Source: Sphagnum compactum (Eukaryota; Bryophyta; Sphagnopsida; Sphagnales). From it: a stretch of 64,000 bases of DNA. Shown here in pieces: positions 21,640 through 34,400 of the stretch; the first letter of the stretch is position 1; every line of letters begins with the position of its first letter. Position numbers and translations under genes: made by a program. The notes under the pieces are model-generated. The model was not told where the DNA came from. It ran no database searches and worked only from the letters and a program-made list of their open reading frames with translations. The DNA is taken from assembly GCA_965153455.1 (NCBI GenBank), contig OZ234504.1, forward strand, positions 1,736,001 through 1,800,000, in the 5' to 3' direction.

Positions 21640-22830
21640 TTAGTCAGGAGAGCAAAGCCTTATACATTGAAGAATGGTGAATTGTACATAATGGGCCAAG
21701 ACAACAAACTGCGACGATGTTTGACAACAACAAAAGCATAGATGGTGATGAAAGAACTGCATGAAGGACCTTTAGGAGGGCATTTTGCAACAAAAAAATG
21801 CAAAGGAAGATATTGGATGCTGGATATTGGTGGCCAACTATGTACAGGGACGTGCATGATTACTACAGATCTTGTGATGCATGTCAAAGAACAGGAGGAT
21901 CGGTAACTCAGTCTTGCAAAGTTAGTCACAAGTCTTCCAAAGGAACCATTTATGAAATGGGGACTTGATTTTGTGGGCCAATTAAGCCAACAGGGAGATA
22001 TACAGGGAACAAATATATTTTTGTTTGCCACAGACTATGTTATTAAGTGTGTGGAAGCAAGAGCATTGAGATTTAATATAACAACAATCAAAACAAAATT
22101 TCTCTATGAGTGCATATTAACCAGGTTTGGATGTCCTTTGACTATAGTCACATATCAAGGAGTTCATTTTATTAATGATGCCATCAAGTATTTGACAGAT
22201 CATTTTCTGATGAAACATGTGAGTTCTACAACTTATTATCCTCAAGGGAATGGGCAATTGAGTCTACTAACAAGGTATTTGGGACATTGTTGACCAAATT
22301 AGTTAGTGAAAATAGAACAGATTGGGATGAACATCTGTCTACAATGTTATTTTCATACAGAAATACATACCAAATAGCAACAGGGTATACACCATGTCAA
22401 TTAGTGTATGGATTACATCCATTAAAGCCCACAAAGTACATCCTTCCAGTTGCTGGTTGAGATGAGAGAGACAATATTCTAGCGAAAGTTTTAATTAGTA
22501 GAACTATAGAGCTTGAGAAGTTGCAAAAAGTTAAAATGCAGGCTACAAAATTGTAAGAATCAACAATGGAATAAAGCATTATAGTGTCAACAAAAGAATT
22601 TGAAAAAACAGTTTAGTTTTAGTGATTATATTCTGTGGTTTCCAAAGGGCAATAAGTCACACCTAAGGAAATTTACTAGAAAATGGTTTGGACCATACAA
22701 AGTATAGTATGTGTTGCCAAATAACACTATGTTATTTATGACCATTGAAAAGTTCGAAACTAACCCTGTGTTGGTCAACGTGAATAAGCTCAAACCTTTA
22801 AAATACATGGAATTTAAAGTTCAGAAAAAA
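21640..22830 (+). pseudogene. Element 2 integrase and C-terminal remnant
   Basis: A zinc domain (HEGPLGGHFATKK, then CDACQRTG in a shifted frame), core MKWGLDFVGQL with the first Asp, then TYQGVHF where the family has TDQG or SDNG, so the second catalytic Asp is Tyr. A one-base shift at about 22,258 moves the segment ending in the catalytic Glu (ESTNK) out of frame. The C-terminal part (KWFGPYKVQYVLPNN with TAG at the Gln) is visible at about 22,680-22,800. Confidence 0.85.
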
Positions 22831-23039
22831 GAACAATAGATGCCAATATATTGGGAAAAGAGTGTAGGTGGAGTTCAAGAAACGAATTCTGACACAGAGG
22901 AAGACAATGAAATATGTCAAATACAAAAACCACATATGAAGAATGATGAAGATAAATAATACATCATAGATCCAACGGTGAACAAAATTTTTATTTTTGA
23001 TCTGCAAAAGAACAATAATTGTAGCAGTGTGGGATTTGG

Positions 23040-26000
23040 GATGGAGAAATCTACAAATTATATGTCAGGTGTATTGGCTCAATTAGCAACAATATTTGCT
23101 TAATCATAAGGAGTATTCGCACAATCATCAAAATTGTGGGCATAGTCAACAGAAAAACTGGTATAGTCACCAGATGTGTTTTCACAATCAGCTAAGAAAT
23201 GGGCATAGTTAGCAGAAGGTGTACCTGGTGAACGAAATGGAGTTAATATAGATAATGTAGGGCAACTATGGATGTGGAGTAATCGGAAGATGAAATCTAC
23301 GAAACTCATTCATAATGATGATGTTAAGTGTTTCCATGTGGCGGTACAAGGGACACATAAACTTGTAGTGATGGATCGTATTAATTTTGAGAATCATGCG
23401 TTAATTAAAAAATGGTGGGTAGATGAAAAAATGCATGTGATGAGCGAAATGTTCAAGGACGAGAAAAAATGGGGTAACCATTGAAAGTAATTTGCGTTTT
23501 TTACTGGAAGTTGTGCGCATTTTTGAAGTTTTGGAGTTCATAGTAGTATGAATGTGGAGAGTGTAATTGCAAAACTATAGTAAATAGCAAAGGAAATGGA
23601 AGTGCAGAGGAATGAACACAGATGAAGGTAGGAGGAGGAAGCGGAATTGTTGAGAATAACAGAAGTATAATAGGAGTTGAGAAGAGCAGAAAGAGGAGTG
23701 TTGAATATTCAGCTGTTGGCTGTAAAGTTGTCATCGCATTCATCATCTTCAGAATGTGCAGGAGGGAAGGCGTATAATGTGAAGATACAATTTGCGTAAA
23801 CGATAATTCAAGACATAGATACAATTGGAACAATTTGCAGTTGAGTATTTGCGCATAAGTAAAAGACATTGGCATGCAAGAGAGCAGACAGGACCAAGAG
23901 CTACATCAATAGATCCGGTGTGCATTGAAGAATCGGAGGAAGACAAAACTGAAGAACATCATTTTGTGGAGGCAAAGACAATGCAAAAGGACGCAAGGGA
24001 GGGGAACATTGTTGCGTAAGAAGAATAATTATTCATAGAAGTGCAGTTGACAATATAGCAAGCCACAGAGGTGGAGACAATGGTAGAAGCACAACGAAGG
24101 TTGATGGAGATGGAGCAACGTGAAATGGAAGTGGTGGCGAAGAGAAGACGTGCAATCCTAGACAGAGCTACACTTTTGGAGAAAGGTATTAAAAATCCAG
24201 ATCTTGAACGTTTTATGTGGACACATACGAAACAAAACTATGACAAACATAGACAGCGAATGGAAAATTGGAAGAGTATTGTTGCGAAAAAAGACTGGGC
24301 TTCTAAAACAGGGCTTGTGCCTTTGTTTCTGATGGGGTGGGAAGCATCGATGCCCAATGTAATGTTGGAATTTCTAAACACATTCTTGATCAAAGGGGTA
24401 GATATTTACTTCGAGCATAAGGATAAGGTGTGTAATCAGCAAAGAATTGATTGTAGATGTTTATGGAGTGTGTGCGGAAGGGTATGTAGAAGAACCAAAA
24501 GGACAAGTCAGTAAGTCACTAGCAGTTCAGGCATTATATAGTTGTAGACTTACACTTGCAAATTTTTTTATAGATCAATGGAATGTAAAGAGTCTGGGTC
24601 TGCCATACTCTGTCAGATATCCTGCCATTATACCTATCATTGATTAGAGGTATAAGGTTTAATATTTTAGCAATAAAAATGTTATTACATTGGTGAGAGC
24701 AGAGAAGGGGCAATAGGAAGATTAGGCACAAATTATATTCAATAGTTTGTGTGGTGAGCTGGATAGGACGTATAAGTATGTTAAGGAGAATAAGGGGGAT
24801 AAGAAAGATACTTGTCAATCTGCCTTGGTATTGGTAAACATCTTTCAATATTTGTTTGTGCATCAAAAGGACAATCCAAAGAAACCACTGACCAAGGTTA
24901 AAAGAACTAAGGAGGAGATGTAACTAGCATTAAAGAACATGAAGAAGGTTGCAGTAGATTTTCCAAGAAGTGCTCTCAAGAAGAAGAACATAGTTGAAGA
25001 AGGAAGAACCTCAGGCTCATGAATGAAGAAGGAATAGGATAGCATAGATTTGAAGGCACAGAAAATGATGAGGGGCAGAGTGGAACCATCTACAATACTA
25101 ACAATGGTAAGGGCAGTGCCACTAGTGGTCTAAGTAATTAGACAAATTTCAACAGTACCATAGATGACATCTCCACAAGATAGATAACCAAAGGAGCAGA
25201 GGAAGGAGATACCATAAATGACATCGCCACAAGAGAGACAACTACGGGAATAAAGCTAGGGAGTTAAGAAGGAACATGACATAAAGTTTCTAGAGGGTCA
25301 GGAGCATCTGCACTTTGAAAAGGATGTATGTGAAGATTGGATGGAGACCACTAGAAGTCCAAAACATTTTCAACATTTACAACAACATTTGCAGCAACAA
25401 CAACAATAGACATAGGAAGGTCTACAGGCTATTGAATTACAAATGGAGAGAATAATGACACAAGTTGCTTTTGAATAATTTAGACCAGCAAAACTATAGG
25501 TACCACCTAGTAGGCCAAAATTTGCAGAAGGATTCCCATTTGAATTTGAACTAGGGAGAAGAATGGTACATGAACTGGTGTCAACTACAGAAGGATTTGG
25601 AGATCCTACAACATAGACAAGTACACCAAAGTCTATGGAGGAGGTAGCTATAAAAGTAATGAAAGCAGATAAGGCAGTTGAGTTATTTCAGACCATGGCA
25701 ATTGTGAATCTGAATGTGGGGAATTTAACATTGGAAGTAAACATTTTGAAGAACATATTGGTTACGAGGGAAAAGGAAAAGGTAATGTTACAGGAGGAAT
25801 CGGATAAGGAGAAAGAGTTTTAGAAGGGGTATAAGCATAATGTGGAAATCTCTAAAAAGAACAGGGCAGTGGTTGAGCAGAAAAATAAAGTACTCATTAA
25901 AAAATTGTAGAATGAGAATGAGGAGTTCAAAGGTAGCACATCACGACTAAAGTTATAAGATGAAAAATTGCAGAATTTAAGGCTAAAGGCTAAAATCTGG

Positions 26001-26841
26001 GAAACCACAAAGAGGAAGTGGACAGAAACATTATTTTTTCATAAAATAACATGAGGCTTTGGATAGTCAAGTGAAAACACTAACTAGAGAAAAGAAGGAG
26101 AAGGATAATGTTCTAACAAATTTAGAATTAATAAATCTAAAGAATGTGTCTCTGTTGTAGTTTGAGGAGCTTAAAAGAAAGACAACAGAGGTTGAAAGAG
26201 AGTAGTTCATGGAGGACAAGAAGGAATATTAGATAACTATGTGGCATTTGCAAGCATAGTTGGAGAGGGCACATGAACAGAAGAAGAGTTTGGATCCAGC
26301 TGATATCAAGAAAAGACTAGAGGATTATGAACACATATTGTAATACTATAAAATGATGGGGACGAAGAACAAGATGAAGGACATTGAGGTAGAATTTAAG
26401 GAATGGTGGGAGGTTACAGAGGAATATTTAACAAAGGAATTGGAGAAGAATATGGCTCATCATAGAACTAATGAATGAATTTTGGGGTACAAGTTGGAAA
26501 CTTATCAAAAGAATTTTCCAAATTTCATTTGTGGCAGTCCTACAAGTATAGAGGTATCGGGCCAGGATGAAGAGATAAAAGCAGGGCCTAGTGGGATAGT
26601 TCAAGGGGAGGAAACTGAGGAATCACAAAACTTTAGAAGTGGAACAACTCAAGAGGAGGAGGTACATCCACAGATACCACCGGACCTTAAAAGAAAGGGT
26701 CATGAAGAAAAAGAACCAAAAGGAATTCAAGAACAGGAAAAGGTGGAAGCTCTTCCAACACAAGAAGAAGAAATATCCAAGATACAACATCTAGACATCG
26801 AACCACAAATTGAATTAGTGGGGGAAAAGATCAAAACATAG
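23040..26841 (+). pseudogene. Extra 3' coding region of element 2, function unknown
   Basis: Sense-strand sequence after integrase that reads as protein in pieces: a Ser/Gln-rich stretch (23,060-23,230); 23272-23484; a coiled-coil-like stretch rich in Glu, Arg and Gln (23,560-23,740); another helical stretch at 24,080-24,190; a globular-looking part (24,200-24,900) with WENW-like start, LVPLFLMGWEASMPN and LTLANFFIDQWNVKSLGLPY; a poly-Gln stretch near 25,380-25,410; a long Lys/Glu coiled-coil-like stretch (25,630-26,300); and an acidic tail (26482-26841). No transmembrane segment, so not an obvious envelope-like protein. I do not recognise the family. Frame changes occur at about 23.5, 24.45 and 26.4 kb. 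Confidence 0.6.
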
Positions 26842-26980
26842 ATATAGAACCACTGGTTTCTATGTAGATGTAGATTGGGCTTACAACATTGTGGTAGGGG
26901 AAACAAATGTTTACAAGGATATAAAATACTATCATTTTATAAGGATTTCGGGGACAGAATCTAAAATATAGAGGGGGTAA

Positions 26981-28330
26981 TGTTAAGGGGGTAAGCTGAG
27001 TATGTGATTTGGGATGAACAAGGCAGTTAAGATAGGAACTAATCCAGGAACTTTGTTAGTTTGAATTTTGAATTCTTGTTGCTTTGGATTAGTATGACTT
27101 GGGATGGTTCCAAATGGACGAGAAGAATATATGATAGAGAGTTTTTTTGTTTTTTTAGAGAGAAGAATAGGAAGAGTTGGAAGTAATTGTGGTAAAAAAC
27201 ACAAACTTTGTTTTGATATAACATATATTTTAAGTGTTGTTTTGGGATTTTTTTTCAACAAAACATGGGATTACGCTATAATTTGGATTGATGTTTTTAG
27301 TAATATAGAGAAACATTAGACTTCTATAGTGAATTTTATGTTCATCTTTTGTATGAATTTTCTAAAGTGTTAGATTATGATGAAATGAATTGTAATATTG
27401 TTTCTAGAGTTTTTTACAATGTATTTTGAAGTGAAAATTCTGGTTATATGCAATAACCATGAATCTGATGTTGGAATGAATTATAGTGTTAAGTTTATTG
27501 AAACTTAAGACAGAAATAGTGAACATAGGCATGTGAAATGCAACTTTGTTGTTACAATAGTGAGAAATATTCTATAGGAATTTAAATTTCACTTCTACCA
27601 ACATGTAATATCCATTTAAGAAAATTGTTGACATAATGGGAAATGGGAATTGTTAATTAATGATAATTGTTGTCACATGGCAAAATAATCAAACATTAAT
27701 TCTAGAATGGAAATGTTACATAGTAGTAATTAGTGAATTGCTTTCAAAGAAAAATAATCAGAATCTAATTTGAAATAGAATTTTAATTTAAAACTACTTA
27801 AATTACAGGGTAAATTTCTTATTTTAGTTAACTTAACAGGCATCCTAGTTTAATTATTTAATTCCTAGTGTTAGGTACTTATTTATTGTTCCTTAGTTAT
27901 TTATGATGAAACTATCTGGGTAATTAGTCTTTTGAGGATAAGGTGATTGGCATGAGTTTGCCAATCAACTAGGAAATGTGATGGATATTTGAATAAAGGC
28001 CTAGAATGCAGGAAGGGATGAAGTGTGTGATTTGTGGGGTGGGACATTGTGGGTTATTTCTTTTATTCCTCATGCCTTTCCTTATGTTCATTATTTTCTC
28101 ATGTATGTTGTTCCTTGTGAGGTTTAGAGGAGAGACACTAAAGACTAAAGGAAAGGGAAAATTATATTTGTTGAAAAACAATGGAATGAGAAATGGAAGG
28201 TCATCTCACCTTCTTTCTTCTTGTTTGGTTTACCTTGATTTCTTCGATGCAATGAGAATAATTGGTAGTAGTTTGATATAGAATATTGTAGTTTTTAGTT
28301 TAATTAATTTTTTACTTCACCTTTCATTTC
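26981..28330 (+). other. Possible 3' LTR of element 2 (uncertain) and flank
   Basis: Follows the purine tract and opens TGTTAAGGGGGTAAGC at 26,982. AT-rich and without genes. The 5' partner that would prove an LTR is absent from the window, so the end is a guess. Confidence 0.2.
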
Positions 28331-30144
28331 TTAAAATATTTGTTGGAAATCAATCACTAAACAATACCTACAATAGGATGGTAGTTACAGTAGAAGGCGA
28401 CCAATGGAAGGCAATAATTACATGAGAAAAGGCAACAAATTAAGATGGATATATTTTTATAGAGGACGATAACTCCAACAATAAAATAATTATAGTAAGA
28501 AATGAACTACAACAAAATAGTTGCAACAAGAAGGTGGTCAATAGGAAGGCAACAACTAAAATGGATGATGGGTAATTTATTCCTAGATGTTTTTCCATTT
28601 TTTGTTATTTACTTTTTTACTTGATAGTCTTCCCCTAAAATGGGATTATGGTTGTCAGGTTCACTATCTTACATGAATAAGCCATTTTGGACCATCATTT
28701 TACGTTTATGTCAATGATAGGTGTTACATTTATTATTTGTGTTTATAAGCACGACCTATCAAGTGATGTTGGAATTAACATTGAAAGCAACATATACAAC
28801 AAGGTGAAAATGATGTGTTTTTGCAAGTTGTCCCTATCATGTGATTGTTGAACATTTACACTTTAATGGATGGTGGTGGTTCAATATGTTGCCTTCAATG
28901 TATTCAACCTTTAATACTAATGTTATTAATTTTTAAATGCACATAAATATTAAACATATCATTGTAGGAAGAAATAGACCATGCATTTGATAAATTTCCA
29001 AAACTTTTAGGATGGGTGATAAGGGTGTGTTTGTTGGTTAATTAACATGGTTAATGATCCTCCTAGTGCTAGGAAACAATGATGTTGTGAAAATGAGCAC
29101 ATTCTACCATCATTTTCCATTTTATTTTTTTTGTGGGCTAAAGGTCATGCCGGTTGAATACTATGGCTTCAATGTCCACAAATGGTTCAATTGAAACAAA
29201 TGGAAACATTGTCAACAAAGTAGGAAAAGGATATTGTTGATTGTGAAGTTGAAAATTGAAATGATCTTTAGAGGATCATGATGTATCCTATGCACATGAG
29301 GGTTATGAATGGAGCTCCTATGAATTTGAAAGAATATATGTACTAGTTTTTTGATGTGAGGTTTTGGGTCCATGGATGTGGGTGTGTGTATGGTTTGTGG
29401 AACTTGTTTCTTGTGTTTGTGAATGGGTACATGCTTTTGGGATTTTATGAATGACAATGGTGGTATTTTTTAACCTTTCATGGTCATAGCACAATGATCC
29501 ATGCATTATAGGCATTCATTTTATTTGGCATTTTAAAATCCATTTTGAAGGTCTTGAATTGCCACTCCTTCTAAATCAAAATTTGATCACCTTGTGCCCA
29601 CTTGATCTTAGTCCAAAAATCTCTTATTTATTTTTATGCATAATGCCAAAAATTTTGAAAGTTCCCAAAAAGGTCACAACAATAATAAGTCATATGTTAA
29701 CTACTCAAATTTTTAAGATGAATGTTCACCGCCATCAAACACCTTTAAGTTTAATGAGGTCCCAATTTTTACATCATGACCTACCCACCGTAAATGTTGC
29801 AACCAATGTTTATGATAAATTTTCAAGTATGTAGTAAAAAATGTAGAAGGATTTTTTTTCGATACTTTCATATCTAGTATGTAGCCATATATAATTAAAT
29901 TGTCTTATGGATAATCAATATTTTTGCTACATCACAAAATTGAAAAACATTAGTTCACAAGTGAAGTGCAATTCACTAGCCTAAGTCATTCTGGGACTTC
30001 AAAAATAATCCACCCACCCTAGTCATTTCACTTTACCTAAAATTATGTCATTATAGGGTCATTATGTAATCATAATGTTCATTACTAGTTGACATAATAC
30101 ATTATTAATCAAAATAATTCAATATAATAGATTTTTAAAAAAAT
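28331..30144. other. AT-rich spacer, no gene seen
   Basis: A stretch at 28,375-28,560 has loosely repeated AAGGCAACAA and GGAAGGCAA words. TTTGCTACATCACAAAATTG at 29,924-29,943 echoes the dispersed motif of 7.4-8.8 kb. No coding or RNA feature recognised. Confidence 0.5.
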
Positions 30145-31465
30145 TACATTGTTGTTTTAAATACTAGGTTATTTAAAATTATTCTATTTCATATTATTCT
30201 CAATTATTCATAACTATTTCACCTTAATTTATTATACTTTAAGTTATTCCAACCTAAATTAATTTTAACTATTTTAGCCTATTCCATTTTATCCTATTTT
30301 AGGTTATTTTAAGCTATTTCAAATAAATTCACTATAAATCATTTTGGGTTATTATCAATTATTTAAAGCTATTCCACCCCAAGTTATTCCACCTTAAATA
30401 TTTTAAACTATTATACCCCATGCTATTTTTACTATTATATGTTATTCCACCCTAAGTTATTCTACCCAACTTGTTATTTTTTATTATTTAAAGTTATTCT
30501 ATTTTAGTTTATTTAAAGTTATTATACCATAAGTTATACCCTATAATAACTTAGGGTCATAGCTTATAACAACCTAGGGTGACATAACCTATTAATATGT
30601 GGTAGAATAGCCTTATAATAATTTGGACTAACTTAGAATAACTAATAATAACTTAGTGGAATAATATCCTAAAGTGGAATAATCTAAAATAACAAAATAT
30701 AACTTGAGGTGGAATAATTGAAAATAGTTTAAAATAACCTAAAATAGCTTAAGGTGGAATATCTTATAATACTTTAAAATGGAATAAGGTGGAATAACCT
30801 AGAATATCCAATAATATCTTAGGTTGGAATATTCCACAATAACTCAAAATAACTTTAAATAACATAAAACTAAATAACTTTAAATAATTTAGGGTGGAAT
30901 AATCTAGAATAATTGAAAGTAACTTAGGTTGAAATAACCTAAAATAATTTAGGGTGAAATACCTATAATAACTAGGAGAAACTTAAAATAACTAAGAAGA
31001 ACCTAATGTATAATAAATTAAAATAACGCAAGGTGAAATAATTTAAAATAACCTAAAATGGATTAGTTTAAAATAATTGAAAATAACATAAAATAGTATA
31101 GGGTGGAATAATCTAGTATATTATAGAATAGCTTAAGGTGGAATAACATATAATAACATAACATATGATAGTTTAAAATACCTTAAAATAGATTAAGGTA
31201 TTTTTTAACACTTGAAAATAACCTAGGGTGAAATAATTTAAAATAACCCAGAATAACCAAAAGTGAAATAAACAATAATAGTGTAGGATAAAAAAACTTA
31301 AAATGACCTAAGGTAAATATCTTAAAATAATTGATAATAATCTAAAATAATTTAAGATTAACCTAATTTGTCAGCCAATGGTAGCTTAGGATAACCTACA
31401 ATAACCTACGTTAACCTAATAATAACTTAAAGTACCTTACATTAACCTAAGAATAACCTAGGATA
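30145..31465. repeat. Roughly 10-nt periodic AT-rich tract with inverted arms
   Basis: From about 30,145 to 30,540 the plus strand is built of words such as TTATTCCACCTTAAGTTATT. From about 30,541 to 31,465 it is built of their reverse complements (AATAACTTAAGGTGGAATAA, AATAACCTAAAATA). At the switch AAGTTAT (30531-30537) and ATAACTT (30546-30552) form a short dyad with an 8-nt spacer. In the right arm the words recur at about 10 nt and stay in register for hundreds of bases, for example around 31,390-31,460. Left arm about 0.4 kb, right arm about 0.9 kb. No open frame of note. Confidence 0.85.
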
Positions 31466-34400
31466 AGCATAGGAATTTAACCTATGCATTACAAAGAATT
31501 GTATCCATTACAACCCATGTGTTTGTAACTTGTGTCCAAATAAACCAATTTTGCCGACAATAAATGCAAATGTCCTCCATGGCACTTAGTAAAAACAACT
31601 TATAGTCGTATAAATGATTACAAAGTGGTTTGCAGTTGCATATGCAACTTCTCTTTGGGACTAATGTCAATTTGTATGAAAATGAAGAATAAAAAGTACA
31701 TTTATATCAGCCATTTTTAGTGGCATCCCAAAATAAATGAAAATGTAATTGTTTTTGTAACTTGAAAAGTGGTTCATAGGCCATTGGACACCATGTGGCA
31801 TCTTTTCAACTTGATTTGTGACTATAAATCTTAATTGCAAATGTACATGTAATTAAACATGAAAAAATTGTGAGTTGGCCAATAAAATTGTTGAATTTGG
31901 TGGTCTAATTATTTTCCCATAACTTTTTTCAATGAACTAATTGTTAACTGTGTAGTAGGGTTTAATGGGTTTGTGGAAATTTCAAGGGACCCATGGTAAT
32001 TAATGGTAGAAATGCACATTTTGAAATTTCAAACATCATAGGGTTTTTCATAATTTGTAGTTAAATGCAAAAATACACATTTATCATCCATTTCTTAGGG
32101 CATCCATTGATGGATGAAAAACATAATTTTTTTTGCAATTGGTCAAGTAGACAAATGGTAGTATGTAGCAAATAGTATACATGGTTAGGCAATAAATAAT
32201 ATGCATGTGGCTAAGAAGTAGGTATTTTATCATTTTGATATGTCTAATGTTTTTGTATTAATTATTTCACTAAATAAGTTATGTAGTTTATTTATTAAAT
32301 AGGTTAAGGTAATGGGTGTAATTTATTAATTAGGTAGGCTATGCAATTAATCTATTAAATCGGCAATTAATAAAAGACGTAGTAGGTAATATGTAATCAG
32401 GAGGTCATATTTATGTGGGTTAAATAATAGGAAATTTATCATGTTGATATGTGATTTTTTGAATTATTTATTTAATTAGGTAGGCAATGTTACTTATTTA
32501 TTGAATAGGCTAAGTAGCAGGTGTAATTTATGATCCATTTATAAACAAATATAGTGAATGGAATATATATCATACATAGATAAATTATAGTTTTTGGATA
32601 AAATTATGATATATTATAAGAATTTTTTTATAATATAATTTTTTTAATCAACTAGAGGTTTGAGATGTGGAAATATATAATTTATTTTTACATAAAAATT
32701 TAATCATAATTTTAAGTAAAACTTAATACATTATAGCTAACATAGGTTAGGTGCCTTGCTAGATGGCATTAAATAAACACAATAGGTGGTTTACTTAACA
32801 ACCTAAACTAGTTTTTAAAACCTAGCCTAGGTGATGACACATGTCAACATGATATAAATTGAAATTACTAATGATAATATAAATATATTATTTTAATATT
32901 TACATAATAAAATTTTAAAAAATAGAAAATTAAATAAATAAAAATAGTGTGACTACTGTTGCTTAGTTGTAAAACTAATCATAAAATGATAATGCCATGT
33001 AAGTTGGTTTGGATGGATGAAAATTTCATGTAAGTCACTTTCATGCAATTCCTTTGCAACTTCATGCCACATATTTTATTTTATGATTATAATTTTATGT
33101 GACTTGTTCAAAGTGACTAGGCCTTATAACAACCGCACATGATAATTACAATTACAAATTAATCGTTAATGCAATCATTGATTTGCAAATCATTGATTTG
33201 CAAATCATTTATAGTGATGATAACCTGCACATAGATTAGGAAATGAATGTGAATAATAATACGTGATGACAAATCATTTCACTTATTCAAAATGAATGGT
33301 TTAAAACTTGATCTTAAATATGGAAGTGAAGGGAGGTGAAGGGTTCAAACATTCACATTTGCACCTAAAGTTGGTGGATTAGGTGGCCTAGGTTTTTAGG
33401 TGTTGAGCCCTAACCATGGAACCTTATAATTAATAATGATAACCAATGTGTAAACTTAAATGCTTGAATTTAAAAAAGATTGGCCTCCATGTGCAAGTGA
33501 CAAAGAAATACATGTTAATGTATGGTGTTTATAATTAAGGTCAATATGATATTGGAACAAGCTCTAGAGGCAACCCAAAGTTTTTTGTGGGAAAGGACAC
33601 TTTTGAAATTTTACATCCATTCATTGGTGTTGACATTATATGATGATTTTTGCACAATGTTTTGGTCATGGATGTGTGAATTCAAATTCATGGAAATCAT
33701 CCCCTTCAATATATATTGTCCACTTTTCTTTCATACATGTGGCATTGATGTTCATTTCACAACAATATTGGTTGTTTCGTGCATTTTTCAATGTTTCATT
33801 GTTTCATGGAACATGCCCACTTTTAAAAATTTTGAATCATTGATGAAACTTGAAAGACTACATACACCACAAATTCAATGTTGATTTTCTATATAGATTG
33901 TGTTCCTATGACACTTTCAACATTCTTGGACTAAAAGACAAGAGCTGTGAATCTTGAATTTCATTTGTGGGTGATTTCATGTGTTCATAAAAAGATTAAT
34001 ATTTCAATACTACTGTGGTAAAAGTATGATTGGGTGATACCAAAAGGAACGTTGATCACACTTTCATTTCAATGGACCCATTGAACTTTTAAAAAATATA
34101 AGAAACATTTGAATAACGGTTTTCATTGATTATTTTTGGGATATACATTAATTAGGTTGTATGTAACTTGATATTTTAATGAAATAAAAAATATTCCGAA
34201 ATTTGACGTTCCTAATGATTTCCTAACCCAAAAAGTTTAAAGAAAATAATGTTGATTATTTTTCTTTATTTTTTGAATATGAACACTTTTGAATTGCATT
34301 TTGGGGAATTTTTTAATATATGATTTTCAATGGTACTTTAGATGGTATTCTATTTTATTTATATTAACAATCAATTGAATAAGTATAATTTAGTTATGCA

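Larger units (their letters stand above)
17970..26982 (+). mobile_element. Decayed Ty3/gypsy retrotransposon, element 2, with long extra 3' coding region
   Basis: Gag, protease, RT, RNase H and integrase are in gypsy order on the plus strand, then roughly 3.8 kb more sense-strand coding remains before a purine-rich tract AGAGGGGGTAA at about 26,970-26,980, which could be the polypurine tract. The 5' LTR and gag N-terminus are missing at the junction with element 1. All domains contain stops, mostly TAG/TAA where Gln is expected. Confidence 0.88.

Noticed and set aside
23100-23309. Minus-strand frame at 23,100-23,309
   Set aside because: It mirrors the plus-strand Ser/Gln-rich remnant of element 2 and has no domain.
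13195-26841. Alternative genetic code with TAA/TAG read as Gln
   Set aside because: Trp-like, Gly-like and catalytic positions have also changed by C:G-to-T:A, frameshifts are present, and the intact GLK gene uses CAA/CAG for Gln and ends with TAA. Decay of methylated DNA explains the pattern.
26981-28330. A definite 3' LTR for gypsy element 2
   Set aside because: No matching 5' copy exists in the window and no TG...CA boundary pair could be confirmed; kept only as a low-confidence note.
30145-31465. CRISPR-like or simple tandem array
   Set aside because: There are no constant repeats with unique spacers, the sequence is plant nuclear DNA, and the unit is a degenerate 10-nt word with an orientation switch.
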